From Enterococcus silesiacus (GTDB lineage Bacteria > Bacillota > Bacilli > Lactobacillales > Enterococcaceae), in the NCBI GenBank assembly GCA_001465115.1, contig CP013614.1, forward strand, positions 248,001 through 312,000: a stretch of 64,000 nucleotides of DNA, written 5' to 3'. This document shows, piece after piece, positions 35,620-43,969 of this stretch. The notes beneath the pieces are model-generated. The model ran no database searches. It had not been told where the DNA came from and saw nothing but the letters and a program-made list of their open reading frames with translations. The stretch's first letter is position 1, and the number at the start of each line of letters is the position of its first letter. The translations under genes were made by a program, and so were the position numbers.

Positions 35620-36267
35620 ATGAAAGTAGAAGATACATCGATATCTCGCTTTAAATTAGCAACGATCAATAAAAAGGATAAGTATTTAATTGATTTAGAC
35701 TCGCACAAATCAACTTGGTTGATTCCAATGTCTACGTGGTATGTTGCTAACAACGCTACAAAAATTAGTGAAGACCAATATATTACGCTTAAAAAAGTTC
35801 ATAAAAACAAAGCAGGCGCTTCAATATGGTCCTTTTCTGGGTCTATGCTAGGTGGCGTAATTTATGCTTTTATGAAAGGATTAGAAAGTATATTTTTTGA
35901 AGCAACAACGATGAATCTTATGGTTTTAGCTTTTCTAATCGCTTTTTTCTGTAGCTTTATTTTTAGATATATACGATCTGTAGTTAATCTTAATAAGTTG
36001 AAAAAAATTTTTAATGAGGAAACAACTCTAAAATTAGATCATCTGATTGTTTTAAAGAAGGATAATACTTTTTATAAAAAACGTTGTGTAACTGGAACGA
36101 TTATTTTGATAGCAATCTTAGTTTTTCTGTTGTCCTTATTGATCCAGGCTAAATCCTTAACAGTTATACCAGTCATATTCATCTATTTAGTGTTTGTGTC
36201 ATTTTTAAACACGTCAATAGTAAAACCTATGGAAAATATGGAATATAGTTATAAACCTGAGAAATAA
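35620..36267 (+). CDS. DUF443-like five-TM immunity protein
   Basis: 215 residues, fourth copy of the array, nearest relative of the copy at 33588 (EDTSISRFKLATINKKDKYLIDLDSHK; TWLIPMSTWY). It starts two bases after the preceding stop. Because that preceding gene has lost its start, coupled translation of this copy may also be affected. Confidence 0.7.
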   Translation: MKVEDTSISRFKLATINKKDKYLIDLDSHKSTWLIPMSTWYVANNATKISEDQYITLKKVHKNKAGASIWSFSGSMLGGVIYAFMKGLESIFFEATTMNLMVLAFLIAFFCSFIFRYIRSVVNLNKLKKIFNEETTLKLDHLIVLKKDNTFYKKRCVTGTIILIAILVFLLSLLIQAKSLTVIPVIFIYLVFVSFLNTSIVKPMENMEYSYKPEK

Positions 36268-36307
36268 CATTAAAATGCCAAGGTTCAAGTGAAAAGGAGT
36301 GAAAATT

Positions 36308-36610
36308 ATGTTAACAATCGGTAGTATCGTTTACTTAAAAGAAGGTAGTCAAAAAATTATGGTTTTAAACAGAGGTCCCGTTGTAAATGAAAATGACAAA
36401 AATGTTTTGTATGATTATAGTGGTTGCAGATATCCAAGCGGTTTAAATCCTAATGAAGTGCTTTATTTTAATCAAGAAAATGTTGATTCTATTTTGTTCA
36501 ATGGTTATACAGATGAGGAAGAAGAACGGTTTGAACAATTGTATACGGAATGGCTAAATGGTGAAGGAAAGTTGATTGATAGAGGGATTGTTAGTAAACC
36601 TCTTGGATAA
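36308..36610 (+). CDS. DUF4176-like T7SS-associated protein
   Basis: About 100 residues beginning MLTIGSIVYLKEGSQKIMVLNRG, with a central YDYSGCRYPSGLNPNEVLYF segment. This pattern is found in DUF4176 proteins that accompany T7SSb loci. It is soluble and acidic at the C-terminus. The ATG 36308 follows AAAAGGAG by nine bases; a GTG at 36299 is too close to that site. Function unknown; probably the last gene of the cassette 2 unit. Confidence 0.75.
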   Translation: MLTIGSIVYLKEGSQKIMVLNRGPVVNENDKNVLYDYSGCRYPSGLNPNEVLYFNQENVDSILFNGYTDEEEERFEQLYTEWLNGEGKLIDRGIVSKPLG

Positions 36611-36635
36611 TATTGAAAAAATTTTAAGATAGAGC

Positions 36636-36695
36636 GAGACGAGAGTGGGAAAATAGTCAAAGAAAAATCTGATTATTAGTCCACTTTTTTTAATT
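36636..36695 (+). terminator. Probable terminator after the DUF4176 gene
   Basis: AGTGG ... CCACT with internal partial pairing, followed by a T7 tract. Confidence 0.5.
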
Positions 36696-36741
36696 TAAGG
36701 TTCATAAAAAAACACTCAACTATATAAGATTAAAGTGACTG

Positions 36742-36890
36742 GATTCAACGAAAGTAGAAGACGCAGGAAACAAACTAAAACAAGTTAGCAGTGTAGCTGA
36801 GGATATCTGGGTGGAGTTGGTAGTATGATAAAAGGAATCGGTGAGAGAAGTATTAGCTACATTGGAATAATGCTTCCCAAAAAGGATTGA
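36742..36890 (+). pseudogene. Orphan C-terminal fragment of an LXG-type toxin
   Basis: The frame from 36742 reads DSTKVEDAGNKLKQVSSVAEDIW. After a single-base shift near 36811 it continues GGVGSMIKGIGERSISYIGIMLPKKD and a stop. The Gly/Ile-rich amphipathic pattern resembles the end of toxin 2 (GISNAKKGLSNIGKTVSS). No start codon or LXG domain precedes it. Confidence 0.45.
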
Positions 36891-36928
36891 TAGTATCATA
36901 TTAAAAAAAATTACTAGGAGGAAGTATT

Positions 36929-37279
36929 ATGATGAAACATGCTGAAAGTGAGTTACAGATAATTGAACTTATGAAAAATATTTGTCCAGATTTTGATTCA
37001 TACAATTTTCTGGAGACAGATAGATATAAGGGCTCTTTGTTTGGAAAATTTAATGTATATTACAAAATTGGGTCTAATAAAGAGTTAGGAGTGATCACAG
37101 GTATAAATAATCAAAAAAAATATAATTTGGATCAATTCAAAAAGAATTTTACAACTACAGGTGGGTTTAATGGGACAAAAGTAGAAGAAGGTTGGAAAGG
37201 CGAAATTTTAATAGAGCTACTGAAATATTTACAAGGAATTAAAAAGGATCAGCAGGAGGAAGTAAAATATCTAGAGTGA
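36929..37279 (+). CDS. Hypothetical protein (116 aa)
   Basis: A soluble protein with a mixed helix/strand pattern and a Lys/Glu-rich C-terminus. TAGGAGGAAG lies seven bases before the ATG. Its stop overlaps the GTG start of the next gene (GTGA), so the two are coupled. It follows an orphan toxin tail and may be the leftover immunity gene of that lost toxin; this is only positional inference. Family not recognised. Confidence 0.6.
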   Translation: MMKHAESELQIIELMKNICPDFDSYNFLETDRYKGSLFGKFNVYYKIGSNKELGVITGINNQKKYNLDQFKKNFTTTGGFNGTKVEEGWKGEILIELLKYLQGIKKDQQEEVKYLE

Positions 37280-37614
37280 AACAGATGGTTGAAGATACGT
37301 TGGAAGATGGAAAGCCTTATTTAAAAGAAATAGATATAAAAGGTGCTGAAGATGATCACGATTTAGTATGGATTATTAATTGTGGATTGAACCATGCTTT
37401 TAAGGATCAGATTTATAATATAGAAGAGGTTGTAAACGACCAAGTAATGGATCAGAAAGAAAAAGATCAGCTTCTTCTAGAGATCAGCACATTTTTAAGA
37501 GAACTAAGAAGTTCATACAATGAAGCGATCTTGCAATTTAACAAAAAGAAAACAGAAATCTCTGAAGTAAAAGAAAATAAGAGCCGTTGGAATGGATTTT
37601 TTCATAAAAAGTGA
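37276..37614 (+). CDS. Hypothetical acidic helical protein (112 aa)
   Basis: Begins at GTG overlapping the previous stop. The product is Asp/Glu-rich with a long helix from residue 55 on. An in-frame ATG at 37285 would shorten it by three residues. No membrane segment. Possibly an immunity or accessory protein; I do not recognise it. Confidence 0.55.
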   Translation: MKQMVEDTLEDGKPYLKEIDIKGAEDDHDLVWIINCGLNHAFKDQIYNIEEVVNDQVMDQKEKDQLLLEISTFLRELRSSYNEAILQFNKKKTEISEVKENKSRWNGFFHKK

Positions 37615-37790
37615 AAATTTTATCAACTTTTACGCTTAAAGTATTCTGCAATAAAATTATCAAAAAGGATAAAATGAAAGTCCGGTTTTTTAATCAAAAA
37701 GTACTAAAAAATGAAAGAAACAAAGTTAAGTATGATATACTAATCAATGTAGAAAGTTATGACGGTGGCGCTCTTTAGGAGGTGGTGCAT

Positions 37791-37934
37791 ATGATTGTAT
37801 GTACTGAATCTAACGAAAGGAGAAGCCTTTTGTCCGCATTAGAAACAATTCAATTGATTCTAAGTTTTGGTATGTTTACCATTGCTTTGATTAAATTGGT
37901 TGTAGATATGCTTAAAAACGACAAAAAAAAATAA
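37791..37934 (+). CDS. Holin-like type I toxin (Hol-Tox/TxpA-like)
   Basis: The frame encodes 47 residues from ATG 37791 (after GGAGGTGG) or 34 residues from TTG 37830 (after AAAGGAG, the classical arrangement). The shorter form reads MSALETIQLILSFGMFTIA, then a second hydrophobic stretch and a KNDKKK tail. This is the pattern of the putative holin-like toxins of Gram-positive type I toxin-antitoxin systems, small peptides that damage the membrane. A bidirectional terminator follows, and a convergent antisense RNA is likely. Confidence 0.8.
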   Translation: MIVCTESNERRSLLSALETIQLILSFGMFTIALIKLVVDMLKNDKKK

Positions 37935-38043
37935 CCGTCAACTTTGGCTAGTTCGGTTATTTTTTATAAGTAATTAAACTAAGTCGCCGTCTTAAACGGT
38001 CTACACAAGAGAGGTATGTTAGCGCATATCTCTCTTTTCTATT
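37925..38043 (-). ncRNA. Candidate antisense RNA antitoxin
   Basis: On the minus strand TATAAT lies near 38050-38055, so transcription could begin near 38042. It would read through a hairpin (AGAGAGATATG / CATACCTCTCT) and end at the shared terminator with its T tract at about 37925-37930. The convergent 3'-overlap matches the txpA/ratA layout. The -35 element is weak (TACAAT). Confidence 0.55.
37929..37966. terminator. Bidirectional terminator of the toxin and antisense RNA
   Basis: AATAACCG (37930-37937) / CGGTTATT (37954-37961), with T tracts on both strands. Confidence 0.85.
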
Positions 38044-38143
38044 TTATTATACTACAAAACCCTAAAAAATTGTAGTTTAACATGAAGATTTTCACGTTTA
38101 AATATAAAAAGGAAATTCTCAAAAAGGATCGATAGCAGCATGC

Positions 38144-38728
38144 ATGAGATTCAAAAATATAAGAGATGGAGTTGAAAAAATGGATTTTTTTAATGGATGG
38201 ATAAATCATTCAATGGGTCTGAATGGTAGAGATAATCTCGATAAATCAGATTCAATTTGGAACAATGAATACAAGATTATGAAAAATAGTTTTATCGAGA
38301 AAGGAACACTATTATATAGAGTTCATGCAGGTGGTTATAGTGAACCGATATTTGAGCATTATGAAGATTATGGAAGTAGAAAATCTGAAAAATTTAATGA
38401 AGATTACAAAAATTGGAAGGATAGCCAAAGTGTAGATAAGATCAGATGGGATAATCATTGGGTTTCATTTACAAAAAGTATTGATGTAATTGGATCAGCT
38501 TACTTTGGAGATAAACTTCTTAGGGGATTTGTTATCGTAATAGAATCAGATAAAGCTATTGATATAAGTTGGCAAAAAACCAATGGATTTAATGAATGTG
38601 AAGTAGTAGCACCAATGAATAAGAATACCTGTTTAGAAATCCTTCAATTTGAAGATTTTATAAAAAAATATGGGACTGGTAATTCATACTATGAAAAGTG
38701 CAGAAATGTTACCAAAAAAGATCAATAA
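38144..38728 (+). CDS. Orphan ADP-ribosyltransferase-like protein
   Basis: Up to 194 residues; a second possible start is ATG 38180 with GGAG nine bases upstream. The order LLYRVH (Arg59), WVSFTKS (Ser108-Ser112) and NECEVV (Glu151/Glu153) fits the R-S-E active site of mono-ADP-ribosyltransferase toxins. There is no LXG domain, signal peptide or membrane segment, so it looks like a toxin catalytic domain separated from its carrier. A GNAT protein follows after 15 bases. I base the family only on these three short motifs. Confidence 0.45.
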   Translation: MRFKNIRDGVEKMDFFNGWINHSMGLNGRDNLDKSDSIWNNEYKIMKNSFIEKGTLLYRVHAGGYSEPIFEHYEDYGSRKSEKFNEDYKNWKDSQSVDKIRWDNHWVSFTKSIDVIGSAYFGDKLLRGFVIVIESDKAIDISWQKTNGFNECEVVAPMNKNTCLEILQFEDFIKKYGTGNSYYEKCRNVTKKDQ

Positions 38729-38743
38729 CTGAAGGAGGAAATA

Positions 38744-39208
38744 ATGTTTTTTAACAGAAAGTTTCTGAAAGAAATAGATTTAGCAAAAAAGAGGGGAAAC
38801 ATTATTCATTCAGATTTTAAGAGTTTTTATATTGAAATGAACAAGAGCAATGAAGAATTTCTAAAAGATACATACTGTAAAATTATTTTAAAAATAAAAA
38901 GTAAGAAGATTGGTTACACTAGCTTATCTGTCTACCAACCAGGTGAATTATTCATTGATGATCTTCACATTGACGATAATCATTATGAGAATAAAGGTTA
39001 TGGTACTGAAATGTTGGATACTGTGAAAAAGATTGCAGAGATTAACAAATTTAATCGAATAGTTGGTGACTTATCCGAAAAGGATATGGATCATATGGAA
39101 AAGCTGAATTACTTTTATAGTAAGGAAGGTTTCACAGTAACTTATTATGAAAAACAAGAAGGTATTAATATAGGTAGAATAGAATTATTTCTCCCAAAGA
39201 ATCGATAA
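38744..39208 (+). CDS. GNAT-family acetyltransferase-like protein
   Basis: 154 residues with the acetyl-CoA-binding motif A pattern in FIDDLHIDDNHYENKGYGTE (the xxGxGT turn) followed by an amphipathic helix and motif B (NYFYSKEGFTVT). GAAGGAGG lies seven bases before the ATG. It sits directly after the ART-like gene and may be its partner or immunity gene, or an unrelated passenger. Confidence 0.7.
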   Translation: MFFNRKFLKEIDLAKKRGNIIHSDFKSFYIEMNKSNEEFLKDTYCKIILKIKSKKIGYTSLSVYQPGELFIDDLHIDDNHYENKGYGTEMLDTVKKIAEINKFNRIVGDLSEKDMDHMEKLNYFYSKEGFTVTYYEKQEGINIGRIELFLPKNR

Positions 39209-39309
39209 CTAAATTTGATCCAAAAAGGATCAAAAATAAACCAAGCATACGGTATAGTAACACTTTGCCTTTTTTGGTAAAAACGTCAACATGTGCTATG
39301 TCACAAAAG

Positions 39310-39717
39310 GATGTTTATTGGAAGACCTGCTTACAAACTATCGACTGTTTTTTTCAAGAGTTTGATGCTACTTCTGAAAGAGAGAAATGTGCAACTTATT
39401 TACTGATAACTTTTGGGTGTTTGCTTATTTTTAGATATATCATAATGTTCTACAATAAGCAGAAATTTAGAAAAGTATTATCTGGAGTAGGTTGAAATGC
39501 AACAATTGATATTGAGAAAGGTAGCGTTTCTACATATTACAAGAAGGATAGTATGATTTGATTGATCTTGATATTTATGATTGTAGTAGGGATAATCTAT
39601 ATAACGACTGTTTATCTGTTTGATTCCATTGTAGTTTTTTTAGTTTGCTTATTTTGATATTTATGAATAGAAGTTATCTGTTTCCATATGGTAGTCGTTT
39701 TCGTATAAAAGAATGAA
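39310..39717 (+). pseudogene. Decayed 3' part of a DUF443-like gene
   Basis: From ATGTTTATTGGAAGACC the sequence follows the gene at 28428 closely. It matches TCLQTIDCFFQEFDATSE, CLLIFRYIIMFYNKQK and GIIYITTVYLFDS, ending YLFPYGSRFRIKE. It has TGA stops where the copy has Tyr (after VLSGVG) and Arg (after KKDSM), and a deletion near 39640. The first third of the gene is missing. Confidence 0.85.
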
Positions 39718-39883
39718 ACAACGTTTGGGATTGTTAGATAATCAAGATGTTGATGTAATTTACAATTGCTATTTCCTTGAGTTTATGGCAAATCAGGAAT
39801 TTGCGTTAAGTAAAGGTATAATAATACGATATTTGTTATATAAAATACTGGTTGGGCATAGTCAATTAAATTTGTTTTATTAA
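39713..39883 (+). CDS. Possible small protein (56 aa)
   Basis: A frame beginning MKQRLGLLDNQDVDVIYNCY overlaps the stop of the DUF443 remnant (ATGA). It has no good ribosome binding site. It may be a remnant of a larger gene or chance. Confidence 0.25.
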   Translation: MKQRLGLLDNQDVDVIYNCYFLEFMANQEFALSKGIIIRYLLYKILVGHSQLNLFY

Positions 39884-40286
39884 TGTTGAACGATACGGTG
39901 TTATTAAGATAATATCTTAGCTAATTGAGAATAAAAAAATAAATTTGCTTCATCGATAAATACTTCGGTGTAGCTTTTTTTATTTTTAAATAATAAAGTT
40001 AAATTCGTTATGTTGAAGTATATAGCGTGTAATCAAAGCTAGAAATAGCATAGAAAATATTGATTTGTAGTGAAGCAAGTAAATTTTTTTATGTTTCCAT
40101 AATCCATTATTCAAAATTAAAAATTTACAGGAAATATAGGGTTTTGATTTTTTTACAGTTTACGAAATGCATACATATTTTATTTATAAATAAATGAGTT
40201 TTAATATTATATATATTATACCTGTGGATCGTGATATAATTTATTTTGATTGAATTTATATTATATAAGTGAAAAAAGGTGTAATT
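39884..40286. other. AT-rich intergenic region before the HNH gene
   Basis: Contains a weak terminator-like hairpin near 39948-39985 (followed by T7) and a TATAAT at about 40235-40240 that may serve the HNH gene. No coding frame is seen. Confidence 0.4.
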
Positions 40287-41075
40287 ATGAAGAAAATAGA
40301 AAATTTGAAAAATGATGATGTTGAGGCTGATTTTGCAAAATGGTTGCTACTTAATAGAGGAATTAAAGAAGTAACGATAAAAAAATATTTAGGTGCGATA
40401 AGAACTGTTGAAAATATTCTTAATAGTAACGAGCATCTTACAACTAAAATATTCGAGATCAGTGATCCAGAATTGATTGAGAGTTTTAAGAATAATAAAG
40501 AAGTTCAGGAAATTGATAAGCGAGGCAATCGGATGTATACCGTTCCTTTGAATCACTATATTAAGTTTCTGTATTACTTAAAAGAAATAAATGAAGAAAG
40601 TTTGGATGATCAACTTAACAGAGAAGTTGAAGATATATTGATGAATAATGAGCTCAGGAAACCAACTTTAAAGAGAAGCAAAATTTCAACTCCAACTGAA
40701 ATGTTTGTTACTAAGACAAATTATTATAAAAGAAATCCAATAAAGGCAGCAAATGCATTAATACTAGCAAATTTTAATTGTGAAATAGCAAGTGAACATA
40801 AAACTTTTACATCTAGAAAAACTGGCGAGAATTTTGTAGAAGCTCACCATTTAATTCCTATGAACCAACAGAAAAATTATTTGGAAGTAAACATCGATGT
40901 AGAAGAAAATATTATTGCTCTTTGTCCAAATTGTCATAGGATGATTCATAGTGGGAAGGATTTCGAAGTCTCAACTATGTTAAACAAACTTTGGCAGATG
41001 CGTAATGAAGGATTAATAGAAAAAGGTGTTAATATATCATTGAATAAATTAAAAAAAATGTACTTTGAAGAATAA
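40287..41075 (+). CDS. HNH endonuclease (restriction-associated)
   Basis: About 262 residues. Residues about 10-90 resemble the core-binding helical domain of tyrosine recombinases (WLLLNRGIKEVTIKKYLGAI), here probably a DNA-binding part. The C-terminal HNH nuclease reads EAHHLIPM, then NIIALCPNCHRMIHSG, with CxxC and the conserved His-Asn-His order. The ATG 40287 follows AAAAAGGTG. It is convergent with a C5 cytosine methylase and probably belongs to the same restriction-modification module. Confidence 0.78.
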   Translation: MKKIENLKNDDVEADFAKWLLLNRGIKEVTIKKYLGAIRTVENILNSNEHLTTKIFEISDPELIESFKNNKEVQEIDKRGNRMYTVPLNHYIKFLYYLKEINEESLDDQLNREVEDILMNNELRKPTLKRSKISTPTEMFVTKTNYYKRNPIKAANALILANFNCEIASEHKTFTSRKTGENFVEAHHLIPMNQQKNYLEVNIDVEENIIALCPNCHRMIHSGKDFEVSTMLNKLWQMRNEGLIEKGVNISLNKLKKMYFEE

Positions 41076-41087
41076 TTATTGTGTTTA

Positions 41088-41138
41088 TAAAATATAGAGT
41101 GTGTAAAATAAACTTCATTTTACACACTCTATATTTTA
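41088..41138. terminator. Bidirectional terminator HNH / methylase
   Basis: Perfect stem AAATATAGAGTGTGTAAAAT / ATTTTACACACTCTATATTT around a 7-base loop. Confidence 0.85.
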
Positions 41139-41146
41139 CACCATAT

Positions 41147-42412
41147 TTAAACTAATAATTCTGGGTGACTATTTAAAAACTCTATTATTTGTCTACTCAT
41201 TTTTTCTGCGAGTAAAACAGGAACAGCATTTCCAATTTGTTTATATTGTTCATTCAGTCTATGATTTTTACTTACATGTTTTTTATTACCATCCGAAAAT
41301 TCAAACCAATCAGGAAATGATTGTATTCTCGCGCATTCTCTAACTGATAGTCGTCTGTTGAAATCACCTCGAAATGCCCATAAATCTTTTCCAATATGTT
41401 CCATTGGTTCTCCGCCAGGATGTTGAGGTGCTTGTCTACCAGAGGCTTGAATGGTAAATGATTGATCATTCCAATTTTTCTTTCTGTTTCTCGACATATA
41501 CATAGAGCTATAAGTTGCATCATAGACATCCTCAGCAGCTTCAGATAAATCTCCAATGACATCTCTGAGTGTTAGATATGGTTGATCAATTGTTCCATGA
41601 GTTGGTTTTGGAAGAGTATATTCAAAATTATATTTTTCCTTTATATCTTTTCGAACACCAATGATAAAAACACGTTCACGATTTTGCGCTACTCCGTAAT
41701 CTCTTGCATTAACTAAATGTGGTGTTACAACGTAATCCGCAGCTTCAAAATCTTCTATCATTTGTTTTAAGACTTGACCTTTAGCCATTGTCATAAGACC
41801 TTTAACATTTTCCGCAATAAAAAACGCTGGTTTAGATTGAATTAAGGCACGAATGTAATGTATATATAAGAAGTTTCTAGGGTCATCTAATAATCTTGGA
41901 CCAGCGGCACTGAATCCCGGACATGGAAATCCACCTAGCATCAAATTGCAATCTGGAAATTTCAATACTTTTCGAATATCTTTAGAAACTTTTGTAACAC
42001 TTTTTGGGAAATTCTTAATATATGTCAAGTTGGCAGATTCAAAAAGATCATTTGAATATATAAAATTAGTAATACTTTTTTTTCTCCAGTTTAAATACTT
42101 GTCTTTGCTATTTAAAGTAAGGTATGCTTTTTCTTCACCTTCAGATACAACAGCTCCAGATAATTCGACACCTAAATCAAGCCCACCTGCACCACTGAAT
42201 AATGAGACAATATTTATCTTTTCTGCTTTGTAGTTTAAACTTCCTAACAATCTTTTTTCTTCATCTTGATCAGCAGAAGTAATATTACTACTCAGAATTT
42301 CATTTTCTTCCTGTATCTTTTCAAATAAAATTCGCTGAACCTCTTCAGGGGTGTAGCTAAATGAAGATACAAAATTCTTGGTTTTTTTGTTTGTTGTTTC
42401 CACAATGATCAC
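41147..42412 (-). CDS. dcm: DNA (cytosine-5-)-methyltransferase
   Basis: 421 residues with the ordered motifs of C5 methylases: I (NIVSLFSGAGGLDLGVE), IV (GGFPCPGFS, catalytic Cys164), VI (AENVKGL), VIII (QNRERVFIIGV) and X (YKQIGNAVPVLLA). The target-recognition region lies between about residues 260 and 370. A 65-residue N-terminal extension precedes motif I. Such enzymes protect host DNA in type II systems. The neighbouring nuclease genes are on the opposite strand on both sides. Confidence 0.92.
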   Translation of the reverse strand: MIIVETTNKKTKNFVSSFSYTPEEVQRILFEKIQEENEILSSNITSADQDEEKRLLGSLNYKAEKINIVSLFSGAGGLDLGVELSGAVVSEGEEKAYLTLNSKDKYLNWRKKSITNFIYSNDLFESANLTYIKNFPKSVTKVSKDIRKVLKFPDCNLMLGGFPCPGFSAAGPRLLDDPRNFLYIHYIRALIQSKPAFFIAENVKGLMTMAKGQVLKQMIEDFEAADYVVTPHLVNARDYGVAQNRERVFIIGVRKDIKEKYNFEYTLPKPTHGTIDQPYLTLRDVIGDLSEAAEDVYDATYSSMYMSRNRKKNWNDQSFTIQASGRQAPQHPGGEPMEHIGKDLWAFRGDFNRRLSVRECARIQSFPDWFEFSDGNKKHVSKNHRLNEQYKQIGNAVPVLLAEKMSRQIIEFLNSHPELLV

Positions 42413-42521
42413 TTCCTTTCAGATCAAAACTTATTTTAACATATAAAGAAACATTTGGCCAGTATCAGATTTTGTGCGACAATATGTAAAGAGAATTAGT
42501 TAATTTTAGGGAGAGAAAAAA

Positions 42522-43388
42522 ATGACGACACCTACAACAAATGTTCTTATTGCATTATCAAACATCCTTCAAAGAAATTCATCAATATTAACGCCTATTT
42601 TTCGATCAAATGGATCAGCCAATGCCGCTGGTGATAGTCTTGAATATTTTATAAAAGATATGTTTTGTACTGGAGCCTCACAATACCAATATGATTATGA
42701 AAAAGATGAAGTTTACGATAAATATCTATCCTGGAAAGGAAATAGTTCAAACTTTCCGGATTTTATAGTACGTGGTGGTGTGGGCGTAGAACCGAAAAAA
42801 TTGAATAATACAAGTTATTCAACTTTAGCATTGAATAGTTCATATCCTAAAGACTACATATATCCAGATAGCCAAAATCTTCCTAAAATTATTGACGAAT
42901 CCAATTGGGAGAAAAAAGAAGTCATATATGTAGCAGGAAATTTAAATAAATCAAATAAATTAATAAGTTTGTGGTTCGCATATGGTAACACTATGGTAGC
43001 AGATAGAAGTGTTTATTTAGATCTAATTAATGATATACGTGAAGCGGTAAAGGAAACTGATGCTACTTTAGTTCCAAGTATTGAATTAGCACGTGCTAGA
43101 GGTATTGATCCACTAAAATATACAAATCTTAGAATGAGAGGAATGTATGAATTACAGCATCCGCACATTGTATTTAACGAGTATATTTCTAGGCATGATA
43201 TACCGTTGGAAGCTTCAAAAATTTTTCTTGTATTACTAAAAAAAGATTATGAGAACATTCAAGATAAACCTGATTTAAGTGAATTCTATTTTAATGGACA
43301 ATTAACGAGTCATGAAATTTTTATTGATGATCCCAATTCTACTGAAAATAAATTAGAGGCTATAATTTTTGAAGGATGGACTAGATAA
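42522..43388 (+). CDS. Type II restriction endonuclease, NgoPII-like
   Basis: 288 residues with a PD-(D/E)XK active site: Pro79-Asp80 in NFPDFIV and Glu90-Pro-Lys92 in GVEPKK, ten residues apart as usual. An early SANAAGDSLEYFIKDMF segment and the ALNSSYPK segment after the active site recall the NgoPII family (which cuts GGCC). It is divergent from the methylase, with about 110 bases between them. GGGAGAG precedes the ATG. Confidence 0.75.
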   Translation: MTTPTTNVLIALSNILQRNSSILTPIFRSNGSANAAGDSLEYFIKDMFCTGASQYQYDYEKDEVYDKYLSWKGNSSNFPDFIVRGGVGVEPKKLNNTSYSTLALNSSYPKDYIYPDSQNLPKIIDESNWEKKEVIYVAGNLNKSNKLISLWFAYGNTMVADRSVYLDLINDIREAVKETDATLVPSIELARARGIDPLKYTNLRMRGMYELQHPHIVFNEYISRHDIPLEASKIFLVLLKKDYENIQDKPDLSEFYFNGQLTSHEIFIDDPNSTENKLEAIIFEGWTR

Positions 43389-43436
43389 GGTGTTTTTAGA
43401 TAATGTGTAAATAATTCATCAAACAAAAATAACTCC

Positions 43437-43470
43437 AAGAGGGTGGGACATAGTTCTCATCCTCTTAATA
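43437..43470 (+). terminator. Terminator-like hairpin
   Basis: AAGAGG / CCTCTT with a partly paired interior containing GGTGGGACAT, a motif common in enterococcal intergenic hairpins. Confidence 0.5.
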
Positions 43471-43537
43471 ATATACGCAATTTAACTAGAAAATAACGAC
43501 ACGTTTAAATTATTCCCACTGAAAGGACGGAATCATA

Positions 43538-43960
43538 ATGCTAAACAACCTCATAGAAATAATGACAACAAACGACTCCATTTTCGCCAAAAAAGAAGAC
43601 GGAACAAACGTAAATTACTACATCTTTCCAGAATTCGAAATCCATCTAAACTCAGTTCCAGGAAATACCACCCAAGGATGGCATACTCACCAAAATATTG
43701 AAGAAATACTAGTAATAACCGCTGGACAAATCAGAGTTGAAACAATAGTCGACGATAAAAAATCCCATAAAGATTGTCAAAAAGGCGATGTAATTCGCAT
43801 GAATAACAGTCTACACAGAATCCTAAATCTTCAAAATACCGAAGCAACGTTTGCTGTATTCAGATTTGTTCCTCAAGGAATGGATAACCGAGAAATAATA
43901 AAAAATGACAAAAAAGAATATAGCGACAGCGAAGTAGCAACTATTTTAAATAGGGAATAA
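43538..43960 (+). CDS. Cupin-domain protein
   Basis: 140 residues with the small beta-barrel cupin pattern: GWHTHQNIEEILVITAGQI for motif 1 (two His and one Glu for metal) and DVIRMNNSLHRILN for motif 2. It is likely a small-molecule-binding or isomerase-type enzyme, substrate unknown. GAAAGGACGG lies nine bases upstream. Monocistronic. Confidence 0.8.
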   Translation: MLNNLIEIMTTNDSIFAKKEDGTNVNYYIFPEFEIHLNSVPGNTTQGWHTHQNIEEILVITAGQIRVETIVDDKKSHKDCQKGDVIRMNNSLHRILNLQNTEATFAVFRFVPQGMDNREIIKNDKKEYSDSEVATILNRE

Positions 43961-43969
43961 GCAACATTC

